This document shows, one piece after another, positions 1 through 12,146 of a stretch of DNA of 64,000 bases. This DNA is from Sodiomyces alkalinus F11 (lineage: Eukaryota > Ascomycota > Sordariomycetes > Glomerellales > Plectosphaerellaceae), in NCBI RefSeq assembly GCF_003711515.1, contig NW_021167082.1, positions 1,001,310 through 1,065,309 on the forward strand, given 5' to 3'. Position 1 is the first letter of the stretch. Each line of letters opens with the position of its first letter. The translations under genes and the position numbers were made by a program. The notes beneath the pieces are model-generated. The model was not told the origin of the DNA and searched no databases. It saw only the letters and a list, made by a program, of their open reading frames with translations.

Positions 1-2588
1 CTATTCGTAGCTTGAGGCATCACAATTTTCTCCGCACCAACCAATTCGACGTCGAGGAGAGACTCGACGGACTCGAGGAGAGGTTCAGGATCCAACACCG
101 TGAAGGTCTCGCCGATGCTCTCGGTCAGAGACTCTCCTCCTTGGCCCTAGTCCCTTCAAAATGGCACCCCGAAATCCTCCATTTCCTCCTGGAGGTAGCC
201 GACCAGCCTGCGCAGAAGTCAGCCCTCGCAGCGTTAGACCTACTGAAAGAACCCGATGTTGACCCCGGCCCCCGTTTGACATGGGAGGATATTGCCAAAG
301 AGGACGGTTGGCATGGGGATCCCGATCTGTGGAGGAACGTTGACTACTTGGACAGTTCCGACGATGGTCTTGATGACGCCAAGTCCGCTACGTCTCGGGA
401 GTCCGAGGACACTTCACTTTCTGCACTGGACACCTCGCATGATCGAAAACCCGAGGACCTTCAGGTAGCCACGGAAAATCATGCTGCTCTCAAGGCTGTC
501 CGCGAAAGCCAGTCATGGCGCCTTCCAAGGGCCGAGCAGGGAGGGACGGTGCCTTCGCGCAAAGTTCCCGTAACTGAATTCCAGGTGATACGCGAAGTGC
601 TCTTTATGCTCCAGGGCCACCCGACGTCCCTCTTTTTGGAGAACAGACTCCCAGATACGAAGTACCAGATGGCCAATGTCGCCTGGGAAACTCACCGGGC
701 ATTGTCCAACTGGTTCGCCGAAGCCGGACGTCAACTGTCCGTCCTTCGGTCATTCGAAAGCAAGCAACAAACCTCGCCGCTTCTGCAGAGATTCCGCAGC
801 AACGTCTCTACTAGTCTGCAATCTCTTGACAAGCACATATCGACCATTCAATGTCGCCTGGTCGATGCGCAAGAAGACACGGTTGTCAGCTTGATTGCGA
901 TTCAACAAGAGCTCAAGCCCCTGCTAGATCCGCTATATTCTTTATCCAATGTTGTGCGGGAGCAACAGGAATATCCCAATATTGGCGCATTTCGCTATCT
1001 GGAGCTCCTGTACCATCAGATTGGCGCTGCCCAGGCGTCCGACTGCACAGAAGGGTATCAGCTTCTCGGCCGCATATTCTTCGACTGTTTTCAGGTCTAT
1101 CTGCGGCCCATCCGGCACTGGATGGAGGAGGGAGAACTTATACCGGGAGACAAGATCTTCTTCGTCTCAGAGTCATCCGCCCAGCTCCTTCGCAATCAGA
1201 TATGGCGTGACCAATTCAAGCTGAGACGAACATCAAGCGGGCAGCTGCACGTACCCAATTTCCTTCAGCCAAGTGCTGCGAAGATCTTCACTGCCGGGAA
1301 GAGTATTGTAGTCCTCAAGCACCTCGGATGGTTCGAGCGCAGCCGGAAGCAGTGGACACACCCCGAGCCTCACTTGACTTTCGACGCCGTTTGCTCGGCC
1401 GAGCTGGGGCTTGCCCCATTCTCCGAGCTGTTCGGCTCCGCTTTTCATTCGTGGGTCCAAAGCAAGCAGCATGCAACCTCGGAGGCCCTCAAGCAGGTTC
1501 TCATGGAATCTTGTCGCCTGCAGGCAAATGCGGATGCCTTGGAACGACTCTACTTCATGTCCGACGGCGCGGTGGCGGACACGTACTGCCAGAACCTGTT
1601 TGCCAGAATCGATTTGCTCAGAACCGACTGGCGTGACCGCTATTTCCTCGCAGGACTAGCCCAGGAATCCTTTTCACCCTGCCTAGATGCACACCTGGTG
1701 ACTTCGGCCATGACTCCGAACGCACAACGCATCGACCCTGTCCAGGCCCGAGACTCCGTCCGGGCACTTCTGCCAATGATTGGTATCTCCTACCGCCTCT
1801 CGTGGCCTGTGCAAATCGTTCTTACCGACGAAACCCTGGCTCGGTACCAGGCAGTGTTCACGTTCCTGTTGCAGATCCGCCGAGCAACCTCTGTTCTCAA
1901 AAGACCCCGTCTGCTCGACAAGCACACCTACGACACGGACAATGGGGCTGAGAATGTCGACTATTATGATCTGCGTTTCAGGTTCTTGTGGTTCTGTAAT
2001 TGCCTGCAGACCTATCTGGCAACGCTGGTTCTAGCGCCCAGCATGGAAAAACTGCGTCGGCAGTTTCAGGAAGCTCACGACGTGGACACCATGATCGCCG
2101 TCCATTCTGACCTTACCAAACAAGTGACTGACGCGGCCTGCTTAGGCAGCAAACTAGATCCAATTCGAGACGCGATTCTTGATGTTTTGGACCTAGCAAT
2201 CAGATTGGCACAGGAAGAGGCCCGGAAGGACGCCCAGAACGCGCGGGAGAAGCGAGAGTTTTCACGAATGTCAGTTATGGTGGCGTCTCCACTCAGAGGA
2301 TCTCCCAAAACCAAGGGTCCCGGATCATCTTGGCGGTCTCAAGATGGTGATGGGGACGACGACCACGACCACGACGATGATGGATTCGCCAGCCCCGCGG
2401 CAGGGTCTTCCTTCCGAGAGAAGAGCTATATTCATTCGCTGAGGGAGATATCCGCCGACTATAACCGGCACCTGCGGTTTATTTGTGGCGGTCTGAGAGG
2501 GGCTGCACGAGCTTCAGGGAAGGACGCAGCAGTTAAATGGGACATGTTGGCCGAGATGCTAGAGGCAGGGATACGTGAAGAGAGATGA
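1..2588 (+). CDS. gamma-tubulin complex component (Spc97/Spc98 family, GCP5-like), 5' end cut by window edge
   Basis: Subunit of the gamma-tubulin ring complex, which nucleates microtubules at the spindle pole body and other organising centres. About 858 residues are visible. The frame is open to the left edge and has no ATG there; the first usable start-like codon is TTG at 12, which is not a credible fungal start. Either the exon continues leftwards or it begins after the TAG acceptor at 8-10. An N-terminal GCP signature (VIREVLFMLQGHP) sits near residue 193, and the C-terminal gamma-tubulin-binding domain is marked by WPVQIVLTDETLARYQAVF near residue 597. A low-complexity Asp/His stretch (DGDGDDDHDHDDDG) near residue 777 lies inside the C-terminal part. 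The family call is firm. Assignment to GCP5 rather than another GCP rests on overall length and divergence and is tentative. Confidence 0.8.
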   Translation, partial: IRSLRHHNFLRTNQFDVEERLDGLEERFRIQHREGLADALGQRLSSLALVPSKWHPEILHFLLEVADQPAQKSALAALDLLKEPDVDPGPRLTWEDIAKEDGWHGDPDLWRNVDYLDSSDDGLDDAKSATSRESEDTSLSALDTSHDRKPEDLQVATENHAALKAVRESQSWRLPRAEQGGTVPSRKVPVTEFQVIREVLFMLQGHPTSLFLENRLPDTKYQMANVAWETHRALSNWFAEAGRQLSVLRSFESKQQTSPLLQRFRSNVSTSLQSLDKHISTIQCRLVDAQEDTVVSLIAIQQELKPLLDPLYSLSNVVREQQEYPNIGAFRYLELLYHQIGAAQASDCTEGYQLLGRIFFDCFQVYLRPIRHWMEEGELIPGDKIFFVSESSAQLLRNQIWRDQFKLRRTSSGQLHVPNFLQPSAAKIFTAGKSIVVLKHLGWFERSRKQWTHPEPHLTFDAVCSAELGLAPFSELFGSAFHSWVQSKQHATSEALKQVLMESCRLQANADALERLYFMSDGAVADTYCQNLFARIDLLRTDWRDRYFLAGLAQESFSPCLDAHLVTSAMTPNAQRIDPVQARDSVRALLPMIGISYRLSWPVQIVLTDETLARYQAVFTFLLQIRRATSVLKRPRLLDKHTYDTDNGAENVDYYDLRFRFLWFCNCLQTYLATLVLAPSMEKLRRQFQEAHDVDTMIAVHSDLTKQVTDAACLGSKLDPIRDAILDVLDLAIRLAQEEARKDAQNAREKREFSRMSVMVASPLRGSPKTKGPGSSWRSQDGDGDDDHDHDDDGFASPAAGSSFREKSYIHSLREISADYNRHLRFICGGLRGAARASGKDAAVKWDMLAEMLEAGIREER

Positions 2589-3794
2589 TTATCAGGGAGT
2601 AGGTAATTACCTAGGCTAGTGCCCAGCCGTGCCAAGTTATAAGAAACTTGGATTTCTTTCTGCGGCAGCGCTCATCCGGGGATCTACATGGATTTTCCCT
2701 GATTTCCCAACGCAAAAGGGGCCATACATACGGAGTCTCAACCCCTGCACCTCCCAGCGGGATCGGGGCAATCCCCGGCGAGTGGAACTTTACGATCGGG
2801 TCACCCAGCCATTGAGCCGGGATCTGTTACTGAGATACCCACGATATTACATACGGTTACCTATTCGCAGTCCACATACCTCGCCCATAGACACCCATAA
2901 CCTCGACTCCGAAGCAGGGTCTGCATGCTGCAGGATGTGGCCTTGAGTGGGGCACCGTGATCCGACTGGTACATATACGTGTACGTACGTACGAAGCAGG
3001 GAGTGAATCTTTATTTTCTTCGGGTTGTTTCGTTACGCGGTAGGAATACATAACTCAAGCAGTCTCTGTAGGAAACAGGACAAGAACAAGGACAAGGGGC
3101 GTGTGAGGTGGGCCGCCCTTGTTTCTTCGGTACTGTACATTCGAACCCTTTGCGTTGCAATGCCAACCGACGGGCTGACAAGCCAGTGCCAACTACCACC
3201 ATGTAAGACCCCTAATCCGTAGTCTGGTGATCCGAAGCATGTGAAGGAGGAGAAGGCAGAATGTCCGGGATAGGACGAAGCGAACGGAGATCCAGAACGA
3301 AGTCGTCCCGCCAAGCTTGCTCCGTAGAAGTTCACCCAGTTGGAGGCACACGGCACAGAACGTTGGCGAAACGGAGGTTCCATATTGGGAGATGTCTCGC
3401 CACGAAACGGTCCCATGAATTATGTCAGCACCATATCGCCTTCCGTCCAGAAGGAGCTGACATAATGATCTTGAAGTCACGGGACAAGGCTGGCTAGCCA
3501 GGCCTAAGGTAGTGGCTGGTGGCGGCAGTGTGGGTCACATACTTCGCTTCGTACTCTTATCCTCGACAAACTTAAAGGTACTTCGTACAAGGCTTATTAT
3601 AAGGAGAAACATATCGAAGTTCAACTCTGAACTACAAACGTCGCCCAAACATAACCACACACGTCTTCTTCCCACCCACGACTTACAATCTCGGACATTA
3701 CGACTCGCTCTTTCATTTAGCATCTACGGCCTTACGACTTTGTAATCGACGCAGCCCGAACGTCTAGTCAGCTACCCTCCGGCAGTCGCCCACC
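2589..3794. other. intergenic region, GCP-like gene to YJU2
   Basis: No gene seen. It should hold the GCP 3' UTR and the YJU2 promoter. A short alternating ACGT-rich run (gtacgtacgtacg) lies at about 2981-2993. Short frames on both strands look random. Confidence 0.5.
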
Positions 3795-4865
3795 ATGTCT
3801 GAGCGGAAAGTGACCACCAAGTACTACCCCCCCGATTTCGATCCGGGCGAGATCGCCCGGAGGCGCGGGCCAAAGCAGACAGGACCTAAAGTCCAGGCTG
3901 TCCGTATCATGGCGCCGATGAGCATGAAGTGTACTACATGCGGCGAGGTAAGTCTTTGCATTCTCGACATCACTTCTATCCAAGGCTATCATGACGTGCT
4001 AACTGAAATGCGGTAGTACATTTACAAAGGCCGAAAGTTCAACAGCCGCAAGGAGACACCCCCAAACGAACGCTACCTAGGGATCCAAATCTTCTTCTTC
4101 TCCATCAAGTGCACGCGGTGCTCGGCTGGTAGGTCCCTTACATTCCCCACACACTTCCTTATATATGAGAAAGACCCTCGAGACTAACAAAAGACGGGTT
4201 CAGAAATCATCTTTAGGACGGACCCCGCACGAAACGAATACGCCATGGTCAAAGGCGCCGTTCGGAACTTCGAACCCTGGCGCAACCGCGCGTCCGAGCA
4301 AGAAACAGTGGAAGAGCGCCTCGACCGGCTCGAACGCGAGGAGGCCGAGGCCGCAGGCGAAACGGCAGAGGAGCGCGACGCCATGGCCGACCTCGAAGCC
4401 AAGAACGCCGACGCCCGCGCCGAGATGGCCGCCGCCGATGCCCTCGACGAGATTCGCCAGCGGAACGCCCGCATCCGGCGCAGCGAGAAGGACGGCGTCG
4501 ACTTTGCTGACTATATCGTGCGGCCCGAGGACGAGGAGCGGGAACGGCAGGAGCGGGAGGACGAGGAGGCCGCACGCCGGGCTTTCGCGGCGGCGAAGCA
4601 GCGCGCCAGGGGAGGAACGTTGGGAACAGAGGAGACCGTGGAAGTGGTGGTAGAAGAGCAAGGCGGACATGGACCGTTAGTTGGCACCGTGGATGGGTCA
4701 TCATCATCTTCTTCTGTCGTCTCTCTATCCTCGAGTCGCAGTGAGCAGTCAGACGCCGCTGCTATGCCCCCGCCACCTCGGCCACCGACCTTCAAAAGAG
4801 CGCCCAAGAAGAAAGTGGACTACGCAGCCAAGCTGGGCATCAGAAAGAAGACACCACTAGTATGA
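3795..4865 (+). CDS. YJU2: pre-mRNA splicing factor YJU2/CWC16
   Basis: Step-one splicing factor of the spliceosome (Prp19-associated), nuclear, that helps position the 5' splice site and branch helix. Three exons: 3795-3947, 4017-4128 and 4204-4865, giving 308 residues. Donors are GTAAGT and GTAGGT, acceptors GGTAG and TTCAG, with branch sites tgctaac (about 3998) and gactaac (about 4182). The first 51 residues begin [17 protein letters not shown]. Two Cys pairs (C46/C49 and C83/C86) make the zinc-binding site, and the family signatures NSRKET, RYLGI and FRTDP follow in order. After that comes [11 protein letters not shown], then a long acidic/basic charged coiled coil, a Ser-rich stretch and a basic tail. 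The exon junctions restore the conserved core exactly, so the structure is well supported. Confidence 0.93.
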
Positions 4866-7800
4866 ATGTTGATGCATGGACCGGTATTGAAGAAGGAAGA
4901 CAAAGGAAAGGCACGGGGTCGACAAGTGCGAACTTCTGTTTTGGAACGACGGGCGTTATTATGGCCATTTGGGACACGAGGTTCATCTCTCACTGGGGGA
5001 TGTCCACATAGTATGCACGACCTTTTTTAAATAAACTACCGATATGCATCGACCCACGATATTGGCCGTACTTATGAAGACGATGCCTTCTCTGCCATCT
5101 TTAACAACCCCACTTCATCTTGTCATGCGGTGAGGGGCTACCACGTGTGTGTGTGTCGGAAGGCCCCTGCATGATTTCCAAGTTCCTGTGCAAGCACCCC
5201 CGTAGCGAATGGCTTCCGAGGTTAACCTTTGTGATATCTTTCTGGTCGGACGAAGCCAGTATACTTTCCCAAGGAGCAAGCTCCTACCACCGAAATTTAG
5301 GCCGTTGGATGAAGATGCGACGATTTCTATTCAAGGCAAAACACGGGCGGCGATGGTGGCAACGAAAATGGGAGGTCAGGAGTGATCATGGTAGTGGACG
5401 AAAAAAGAGAACACCATTCATTGCCACTGATCGTGTATGCTGACTAGACTCGTGTTGCTGTTCGTGATGAGTCTTCAAATACGTTTCCAAAACGCCCAAA
5501 CGCCGCGCATGTACGTGAACCCAAGATAAAACTTCAATCATCTCTAGGCCCAGATTTCAGCTGGTGCATCCGTCCTTTCGGAATGTTGGGATTCGCCCCC
5601 GTAATGATCAAACTGCCAGGCTTCTCGTCCTCTCATGGTTGCTGCTGGGAAATGTGTTCAAAAGTATGTGCGAGTCGCCCCTTCGTGTCCAAGCAGTTCG
5701 GATCGACATGTGGAGGAAAATGGCGAGTATTGCGGGACGACATCCTACTGACAACACTTCTTATACCGAGGCAATCATCAGGTGGACAAGCTGGCCGAGT
5801 TCGTACTTGACGATGCGCTGGGCGCTGACCGGGCGCCCTGTGGCCTCCTGTGGGAAGACTGGCCGGCAGCTTCCAGTAGGCGCTTGGTGTGTTGGTGCAT
5901 GGACCGTTGGTAGGTGGATAGATCGGCAGGAGGAGACTGAGAAACCGGAACGGACCCGGTCATTGTGGTGATACCGTCCTGATGACCTGGCATGGCGAGA
6001 TTTGGCCCAAGACCGAATGGATTTGTATTTGGGAGGTTTAGAGGAAGAGTGCTCGAAATGACTTTTCGAGAGCGACGTAAGAGGAGTTAAAAAAACGCTT
6101 GATAGTGTGATAGATTCGATCGCCGATATTGACAGAAAGAAAACTTTAGTGGATTGGAGTGACGTTTCGGTGTTGTTTGGTACTCGACCTTGGGATAGAC
6201 AGCTTTTCACGTCTACTTCTGTAGAATCATGAACGGGATGGGACAGGTATGGCAGAGTCGGGGCAAGGGGGGGGGGAGTCCTTTAATAGCTTGGCCAAGG
6301 GCAAAGTGTACAGCTGGGTGGCGGCAGCCTCATAGGTGGTTACTGACGGTGTAGGTAAGACTAGGTGGAAGAGCCAGTTGACCACTTAGACGAGAACATC
6401 TTTCTCCAGTGGATACAGGGGTTCTCTTCAGGCGCACTCATTAATTTACGTGTACGTTCAGTCCCTAGTCGTCCCATGCCTACACTTGGAGACAACACAC
6501 CCCTCTGACTTCACAGCCATTTGAGAGGATGCTACAGGAGTAATTATCGGCATAACTTCGTACTATACGTCGCACGGCAGCAACGGGCAATACAAAGAGG
6601 GCGGGTCGAACGACGATCTGAATGATGTCTGAGAAAGGGGGGGTGTGAGGTATGGACGAAAGTACGAAGTAGTTGGGGCCAAGCCTGGAGAGGTTTGTTC
6701 TTTAGGTGTGGGAGCAGGCTTTACACTAGGATTCGGTACTGGTGTAGGTACCTAGGAATGGACGTGCTCAGTACCTAAGGTAGGTAGGTACCTTATTAGG
6801 CAACGGGAATTTGGGACAAGACGGACAACACCGGGTGAGGGGGGCTCGAGTACTGCCAATGGGCCTGGAACAGGGTGTGAGGGAAATGGAAATGGAGGAA
6901 AGAAACATGTCGAAAAGGGTAGGACCCTGCAAATCCTTGACACAAATGGCGCCCGTGAAGTCAGAATCACGCGACTAAGTGTTATTTTAGTGGTCGGAGG
7001 CGACTAAGGGCGGGTCGAAGCACCTGCTTGCAGCGTTAGCGTCTTGGCGAATGGACAAAATCTGCAGGGCACCTAGGTATGTACGTCCGAAGTACAAACA
7101 ACTTACACAAACCCGCATACCTTATTCGCATGCCTTCCCACCTTCAGTAAGAGTTGACAGGAGGACGGAAGTATGCATTACGGCCCTCCCCTTCAGGTAT
7201 TTGTGACAAGTCTCGAGTATCTAGGTACATATGGTCGCCTTCAGGCAAAGCTTTATGATGTCATTGGTTAACAAGTCTTGGCGTTTTCTTTACTATGTGC
7301 TAGGGCCACTTCCCCGCCAATGATTTGTGGAGGGCCTGATTGGGGGAGGGGCTGATCTGTTCACCAGTCTCGTTGGACAAAGTACGCAGTATCCGTAAAT
7401 GGTTTGCATTCGGAACGGGTATGAAGGCTGGAAGCCTTTGGCGTTCCTCCCTACAAATTCTGGGGTTTCTTGCCAGTGGTGGCCATGGGCGAATTTAAAT
7501 TTGACATGTTGTGAAGAGCTGTCTCGACTTACGGAGTAGATCTGAGGCGCTCCGGATGGGCGTCTCCGGTCGAGAGTATCTCCGGTTGAGAGATCTCCGG
7601 TCGAGAGTTCCCTTCTCCGGGACCCTTGTCCCCTAATTACAAGTCCGCCAAAAGAAGCTTGCAATTTTGCGACCTCTACGGAGTAGGCAAGATACCCAAG
7701 ACCATCGTCATCCTTTACCTATTCGTACTTGTGTTGGGTCCAAGTTGTATTATGATCATATACGACCAAGGAGTTTTCATTGGCGCTTGAGCCGACCCAA

Positions 7801-9558
7801 CACACTCCCTCCTATAATCGTATGGAGTACCATAGACATGGTAGGCGGGTACGAAATGGGACCACTTCCGTCATGCTACCCGCAATGTGTGTCGCCGCCC
7901 GGTGCATCTTTTTGACGACATGGGCTGACGATGATTGCAAATTTCAGATTTCAGAGGCGAAATTTAGGGCCATGGCTTGACGCATTAACCCATTGAGCCA
8001 AAATTGCGCGGGAGACATATGTACTCATCCTTCTTTCACAAAAACCCAAGTGCCATGTCCGATGTCGTTCATAGGCGACCTGTGAGGTCAGCAGATATGC
8101 TTAATCATTCAATTTTTGTCTAATCACAGCATTTATACGGTCTCCACTTGATAAAACCGCGACTCGATACAACGTATGTGCCTTCTTTCGTCACCGTTTC
8201 CCTCTGGCCTAAGGCGGCTGCTTCGTAATCAAACGGTGTGACGACGTGACTGTATTATCATGTCAGACGCCCTAGTAGGTATAGACCTTTAACCCTATCG
8301 TTATATTGTCCCTCACCGCCCATTGCCACAAAGTGTCCGGTTGAGGAGGGATGCTACCCTTTTTTTCTTTCTTTCTTTTGTTTTGTGAGGCATACTGCAT
8401 CCATCTCATGACATATTGCTTTCCGCGATCGGCAGCACCTGTCGTCACACGTGACGACATGCTTCATCTTACTCTGTAATTACCCACAGACCAAACATCG
8501 CCAGGCGCCTCATTGCATTTTTCAGCCTTACTGCAATTATCCCGTGTGCTTTATTCAATAATCGGGCGCTAAAAAACTCAAAATACCAGCCCCGACATGT
8601 TACTGGGTCTATTGGGAAACAGCATGACGGAAAACGTCACACTCGCCCTTACTCGACTCACCTGCGTATTGATTACGAACACCCCTTACAACCTACGATG
8701 CCTGTCTCGGTTTGAGTTCCAGCTTGATCTCCGACTACCCGCAGTAGCATCTGAGACAAATGTGACGGTATCGGTAGCACTCGTGTCTGAGCCTGAGGAT
8801 GTCTGTCGTAAGATGTGCCAGCGCGCACGGAAGCGCGCCGGTGCAGATGGAGATGACCATCTCCACGATCCATTAGGAACGTAACCTGTTTCCCCTTCTT
8901 CCGTGCGCTAACTTCCGGGAGCAGCAAAATGGAAGGCGTGGAAAGCATCTCGAGGCTCTTTCCCCGCCTTGATGTCATGCTCTCCCGCTACGACGACCAA
9001 CAAGGCCGTCCCAGCGCGCGCCACCCGAGGGCGTCATTAAGATGGTCGCGATATTAGCGGACAATGCTTGCTTCTCTTCTTCCTCGAAAGATAACTTGTT
9101 GGGGGACTATGGAGATAGGGAGAGATTGTCTCATCAATTGAGATCATGATGGCATTGTGCCTGGCGGCGTTATCTTTATGTCTCCCGAATATGCTGAGGG
9201 TCCGGTCCTTGCTGCAGTCCATCGGTTCCAAGATGACCTTTTTCCTTCACTTTATCTTGACGACACCACACCGACGCTAGTAGATACCACCTAGCACCAT
9301 GATAATTGGAGGGGCGGTGGGTTGTATTGGCAGTTTAATTGCCCCAATACCCCGTCTCTATTATTACATCCGAGGAGATATTCACAATGGCGGAGGGAAA
9401 CAATCCGGACTTGGTTTACAACTTGCAGCTCGCAGCATAGTGGCTACGCAGTCCGAGCTTCATATACGACATTATGGAGGGGGGAGCAAAGTCCCGTTGA
9501 CATATCATGATGCCACAACACTGCAACATTCTGGAGACGTGATGCAGCACCGAGATCG
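4866..9558. other. gene-poor 4.7-kb intergenic stretch
   Basis: I see no supportable gene. A likely polyadenylation signal AATAAA lies near 5030, downstream of YJU2. Other contents are a GT run near 5144-5155, the palindromes TAGGTACCTA (6745-6754) and TACGGAGTA (7530-7538 and 7677-7685), a small tandem repeat (7563-7608) and a pyrimidine tract near 8360-8380. Frames of 60-150 codons occur on both strands but show no recognisable domain or splice logic. Base composition is ordinary, not RIP-like. Confidence 0.5.
7563..7608. repeat. three imperfect tandem copies of a 15-16-bp unit
   Basis: The unit TCTCCGGTCGAGAG, with T/C variation in the middle, occurs three times back to back. It lies in non-coding DNA; function unknown. 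Confidence 0.7.
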
Positions 9559-10026
9559 ATGGAGCTACAGAAACCATCGGGGAGGAAGCCCCATCAAGTG
9601 GCTATATGGGCTAGACTTTCGGATCTAGCGATCGATTATCGCTGGCACAGTTGTCCGACATCGAACTCCCGAAGGCAACTCACTCTTGCACAGCTAGTCC
9701 TAGGAAGCATGAGTTACGGGAGAGAGATTGACTGGCGACACCTGGGACACGCAGCTCGCTCCGCTCACTATCCAATATTCTCTCGTGTGGTCAGCGACAA
9801 GGACTCTCAACCTGAGAGCTATCGCAACTTCGTCAAGAAGCTGAGTGTGTTATGGCATAGCATCCTAGCTGAGTATACTGACCAAAAGCTCACGGTAGAT
9901 ACTAATTATGGGGGAGAGAACTTTCGTGTGCTGTGCAGCCAGCGGCCGTCGCTTGCGGAGTCTTATCACGGGCATACAGCCCAGTATCTCCAGATCCAGG
10001 AAGAAGACATCAAGGAAAGTAAATAG
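9559..10026 (+). CDS. hypothetical protein, 155 residues, doubtful
   Basis: An ATG-initiated open frame of 155 codons in an otherwise gene-poor region. No family recognised. The second half (from about residue 50) has a balanced, protein-like composition with few rare residues, and the protein ends in a charged tail (QIQEEDIKESK). There is no signal peptide or membrane segment, and no obvious intron brackets the frame. It could be the remnant of a longer gene or a chance frame. Confidence 0.22.
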   Translation: MELQKPSGRKPHQVAIWARLSDLAIDYRWHSCPTSNSRRQLTLAQLVLGSMSYGREIDWRHLGHAARSAHYPIFSRVVSDKDSQPESYRNFVKKLSVLWHSILAEYTDQKLTVDTNYGGENFRVLCSQRPSLAESYHGHTAQYLQIQEEDIKESK

Positions 10027-10856
10027 GCACACTTCCACGATCTCAACGAGACGGTACTTGAAGATTTCAGAACAGCGAGTAAATAAAAGGCCAATTAACC
10101 CCTAATTTATGTTATACTCACGTGTAGCCATGTCCTTTACCTTAAGGTACCTTATACAATTAACCACCTCATCGAGATCCTCTTCCAGAATTAATCATAC
10201 TACGACCTATTCTAGCGGTGCCTCAACCGTGAAGAAATATAGTCACGTGATTCGCCTCGCCCTGCCGTCGACGAAACGGTCCGTCTCGACTTGCCCTGCC
10301 TGTCTCCATGTTGGTGGAGCGAGCGGAGATCAGGTAGTCAGTCCGTACTGCAGGGTCGGAGATTACCATACATAGCTCAGGATGCGACCAAGCGTAATAT
10401 CCAAAGTCCGCACCGCGCGGTTGCTTTTACTGAGTACAAGTGGTGCGTCCCATTCACCCCCCTGCCGCTGCCGCGCGCACGGCCCTGCTACGCAGAGGCA
10501 TGCATCGCTTCACGATTTAGCATAGCAAGGCCATAATTAGCATTTCGCATTCTATCGCGAAGGTGATTATCAACTTGAGGCGCAATGAAAGCTCTAGCTA
10601 TAACAACGCAGCGCCTGCTTCAGCCCAACTGCCTGTTGAGTTCGGTATTTATTTTCATCGGTTCGCCTAGGTGAATGAACAAGCATCGAAAAGAGACATA
10701 GACTGTATAGACATTAGTCTTCTTATAAGCCAGACAGCCCTCTCGTGCCCCTTCCCTCGTCTCGACTCTATATCTATTTCTTCCTCGCTCGGCCCCAGCC
10801 TCTTTCTTTGACTCTACGGCCAGATCTTCGAAAGGTTCTTCTTCCACGATCTCGGT
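10027..10856. other. intergenic region upstream of the AIF-like oxidoreductase
   Basis: Non-coding as far as I can see. The CT-rich last 120 bases (10730-10856) look like the usual fungal 5' leader. Confidence 0.45.
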
Positions 10857-12146
10857 ATGAAGACTCTTATAGTTCTGGGGGCGGGAATGGTGGGTGTCCC
10901 TATCACCCACTATATCCTGCAAAACGCTGTCCCCAAAGCCAAAGATATCAAGGTCATTTTGGTGACGCCCAATACAGATCAGTGAGCAACCGCATTATCC
11001 AATCGGATTTTCCTGTATCTGGCAGTAAGATCGGGGCGACGCGACACGGGGGGAATTCGCGTGAAGAAGGCGCCAACGCACTAACACTCTCCCGCATGCA
11101 GATACTGGAACCTGGCGTCCGTCCGGGGAATCGTCCCAGGCCAATTCTCCGACGACATTCTCTTCACCCCGCTAAAACCCGGCTTCGAGCAATATCCGAA
11201 GGAGAATTGGGAGATCGTCTTCGGCAAAGCCGAGTCTCTGGAGCCTGAAGCGAACAAGGTCGTCATAGCGACCAACGATGGTGGACACCGGTGCATCTCC
11301 TACGACGCCCTGGTCGTCGCCACGGGCAGCAGGGCACGGGACGACATGCCATGGAAGGACCTCGACACAACCGAGAAGACCAAGCAGGCGCTGCAAGCGG
11401 CACGAGATCAGCTCGCCGCGGCCAAGACGGTGGTTGTAGCCGGTGGCGGCACAACGGGCGTCGAGACGGTGGGCGAAATCGCTTTCGAGTACGGGGGCAA
11501 GAAGGAAATCTACTTCGTCATCGACAAGGACCTCCCCCTGGGCTCCCAATTCCGCGAAGACGTGCGCAAGGGAGCCAAGAAGGAGATTGAGCGCCTGGGG
11601 GCCAAGATCATCACCAACGCACGTGTCACCGGCGTGACGCAGGCCGGGGCCGGTGGGAAGAAGAAGACGACGACGCTCCAGCTGACCAAAACAACCGGCG
11701 AGGTCGAGACGCTCGAAACCCACGCGTACTTCCCAACCGTCGGGGTCATACCCAACACGTCCTTCGTTCCCAAGGACATGCTGGATGCGAACGGGTGCGT
11801 CAAGCAGGGCAAGGACCTGCGGGTGCCGGGTCACAAGAACCTGTTCGTGGTAGGAGATGCCGGCAACTTGGAGGAATCGACAATGTACCTCGCGCAGCGA
11901 CAGGCGCAGCACCTGGTGAAGGTCCTCGAAACATTCCTAGTTAGCGGCGAGGGCGAGATCGCGGGCGAGATCGAGGAATACGTCCCCGAAAACAAGGTGG
12001 TCGGAGCCATCACGCTCGGTCGAGGCCGGGCAACGGGCCAGATGGGCACATGGAAACTGTACAGCCTCCTTGTGTGGTGGGTGAAGGGTCGGTACCTGGG
12101 AACCAACTCCAGCAAGGCCATTGCCGCGGGGAAGAAGATATTTTAG
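10857..12146 (+). CDS. AIF/AMID-like FAD-dependent pyridine nucleotide-disulphide oxidoreductase
   Basis: Flavoprotein of the apoptosis-inducing-factor-like (AIFM2/FSP1-type) group, expected to use NAD(P)H and act at membranes or mitochondria; the substrate is not evident from the sequence. Two exons, 10857-10981 and 11102-12146, give 389 residues. The donor is GTGAGC, the acceptor CATGCAG, and the branch site cactaac is near 11080. The N terminus MKTLIVLGAGMVGVPI is the FAD-binding GxGxxG Rossmann motif, and exon 1 is required to supply it. A second dinucleotide site, VVVAGGGTTGVETVGEIAFE, lies near residue 143. The family ATG motif (VVATGSRAR) lies between them, and GDAGN is present near residue 300. 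The C terminus is short and has no clear membrane anchor. A 246-codon frame on the other strand is a shadow of this gene. Confidence 0.88.

Noticed and set aside
5761..6210. 149-codon minus-strand frame as a gene
   Set aside because: Ser/His/Pro-rich random-looking composition, no recognisable domain, overlapped by equally long frames on the other strand.
11172..11912. 246-codon frame on the minus strand
   Set aside because: Lies wholly inside the AIF-like oxidoreductase, whose plus-strand product has clear FAD and NAD motifs; the minus frame is a GC-rich shadow.
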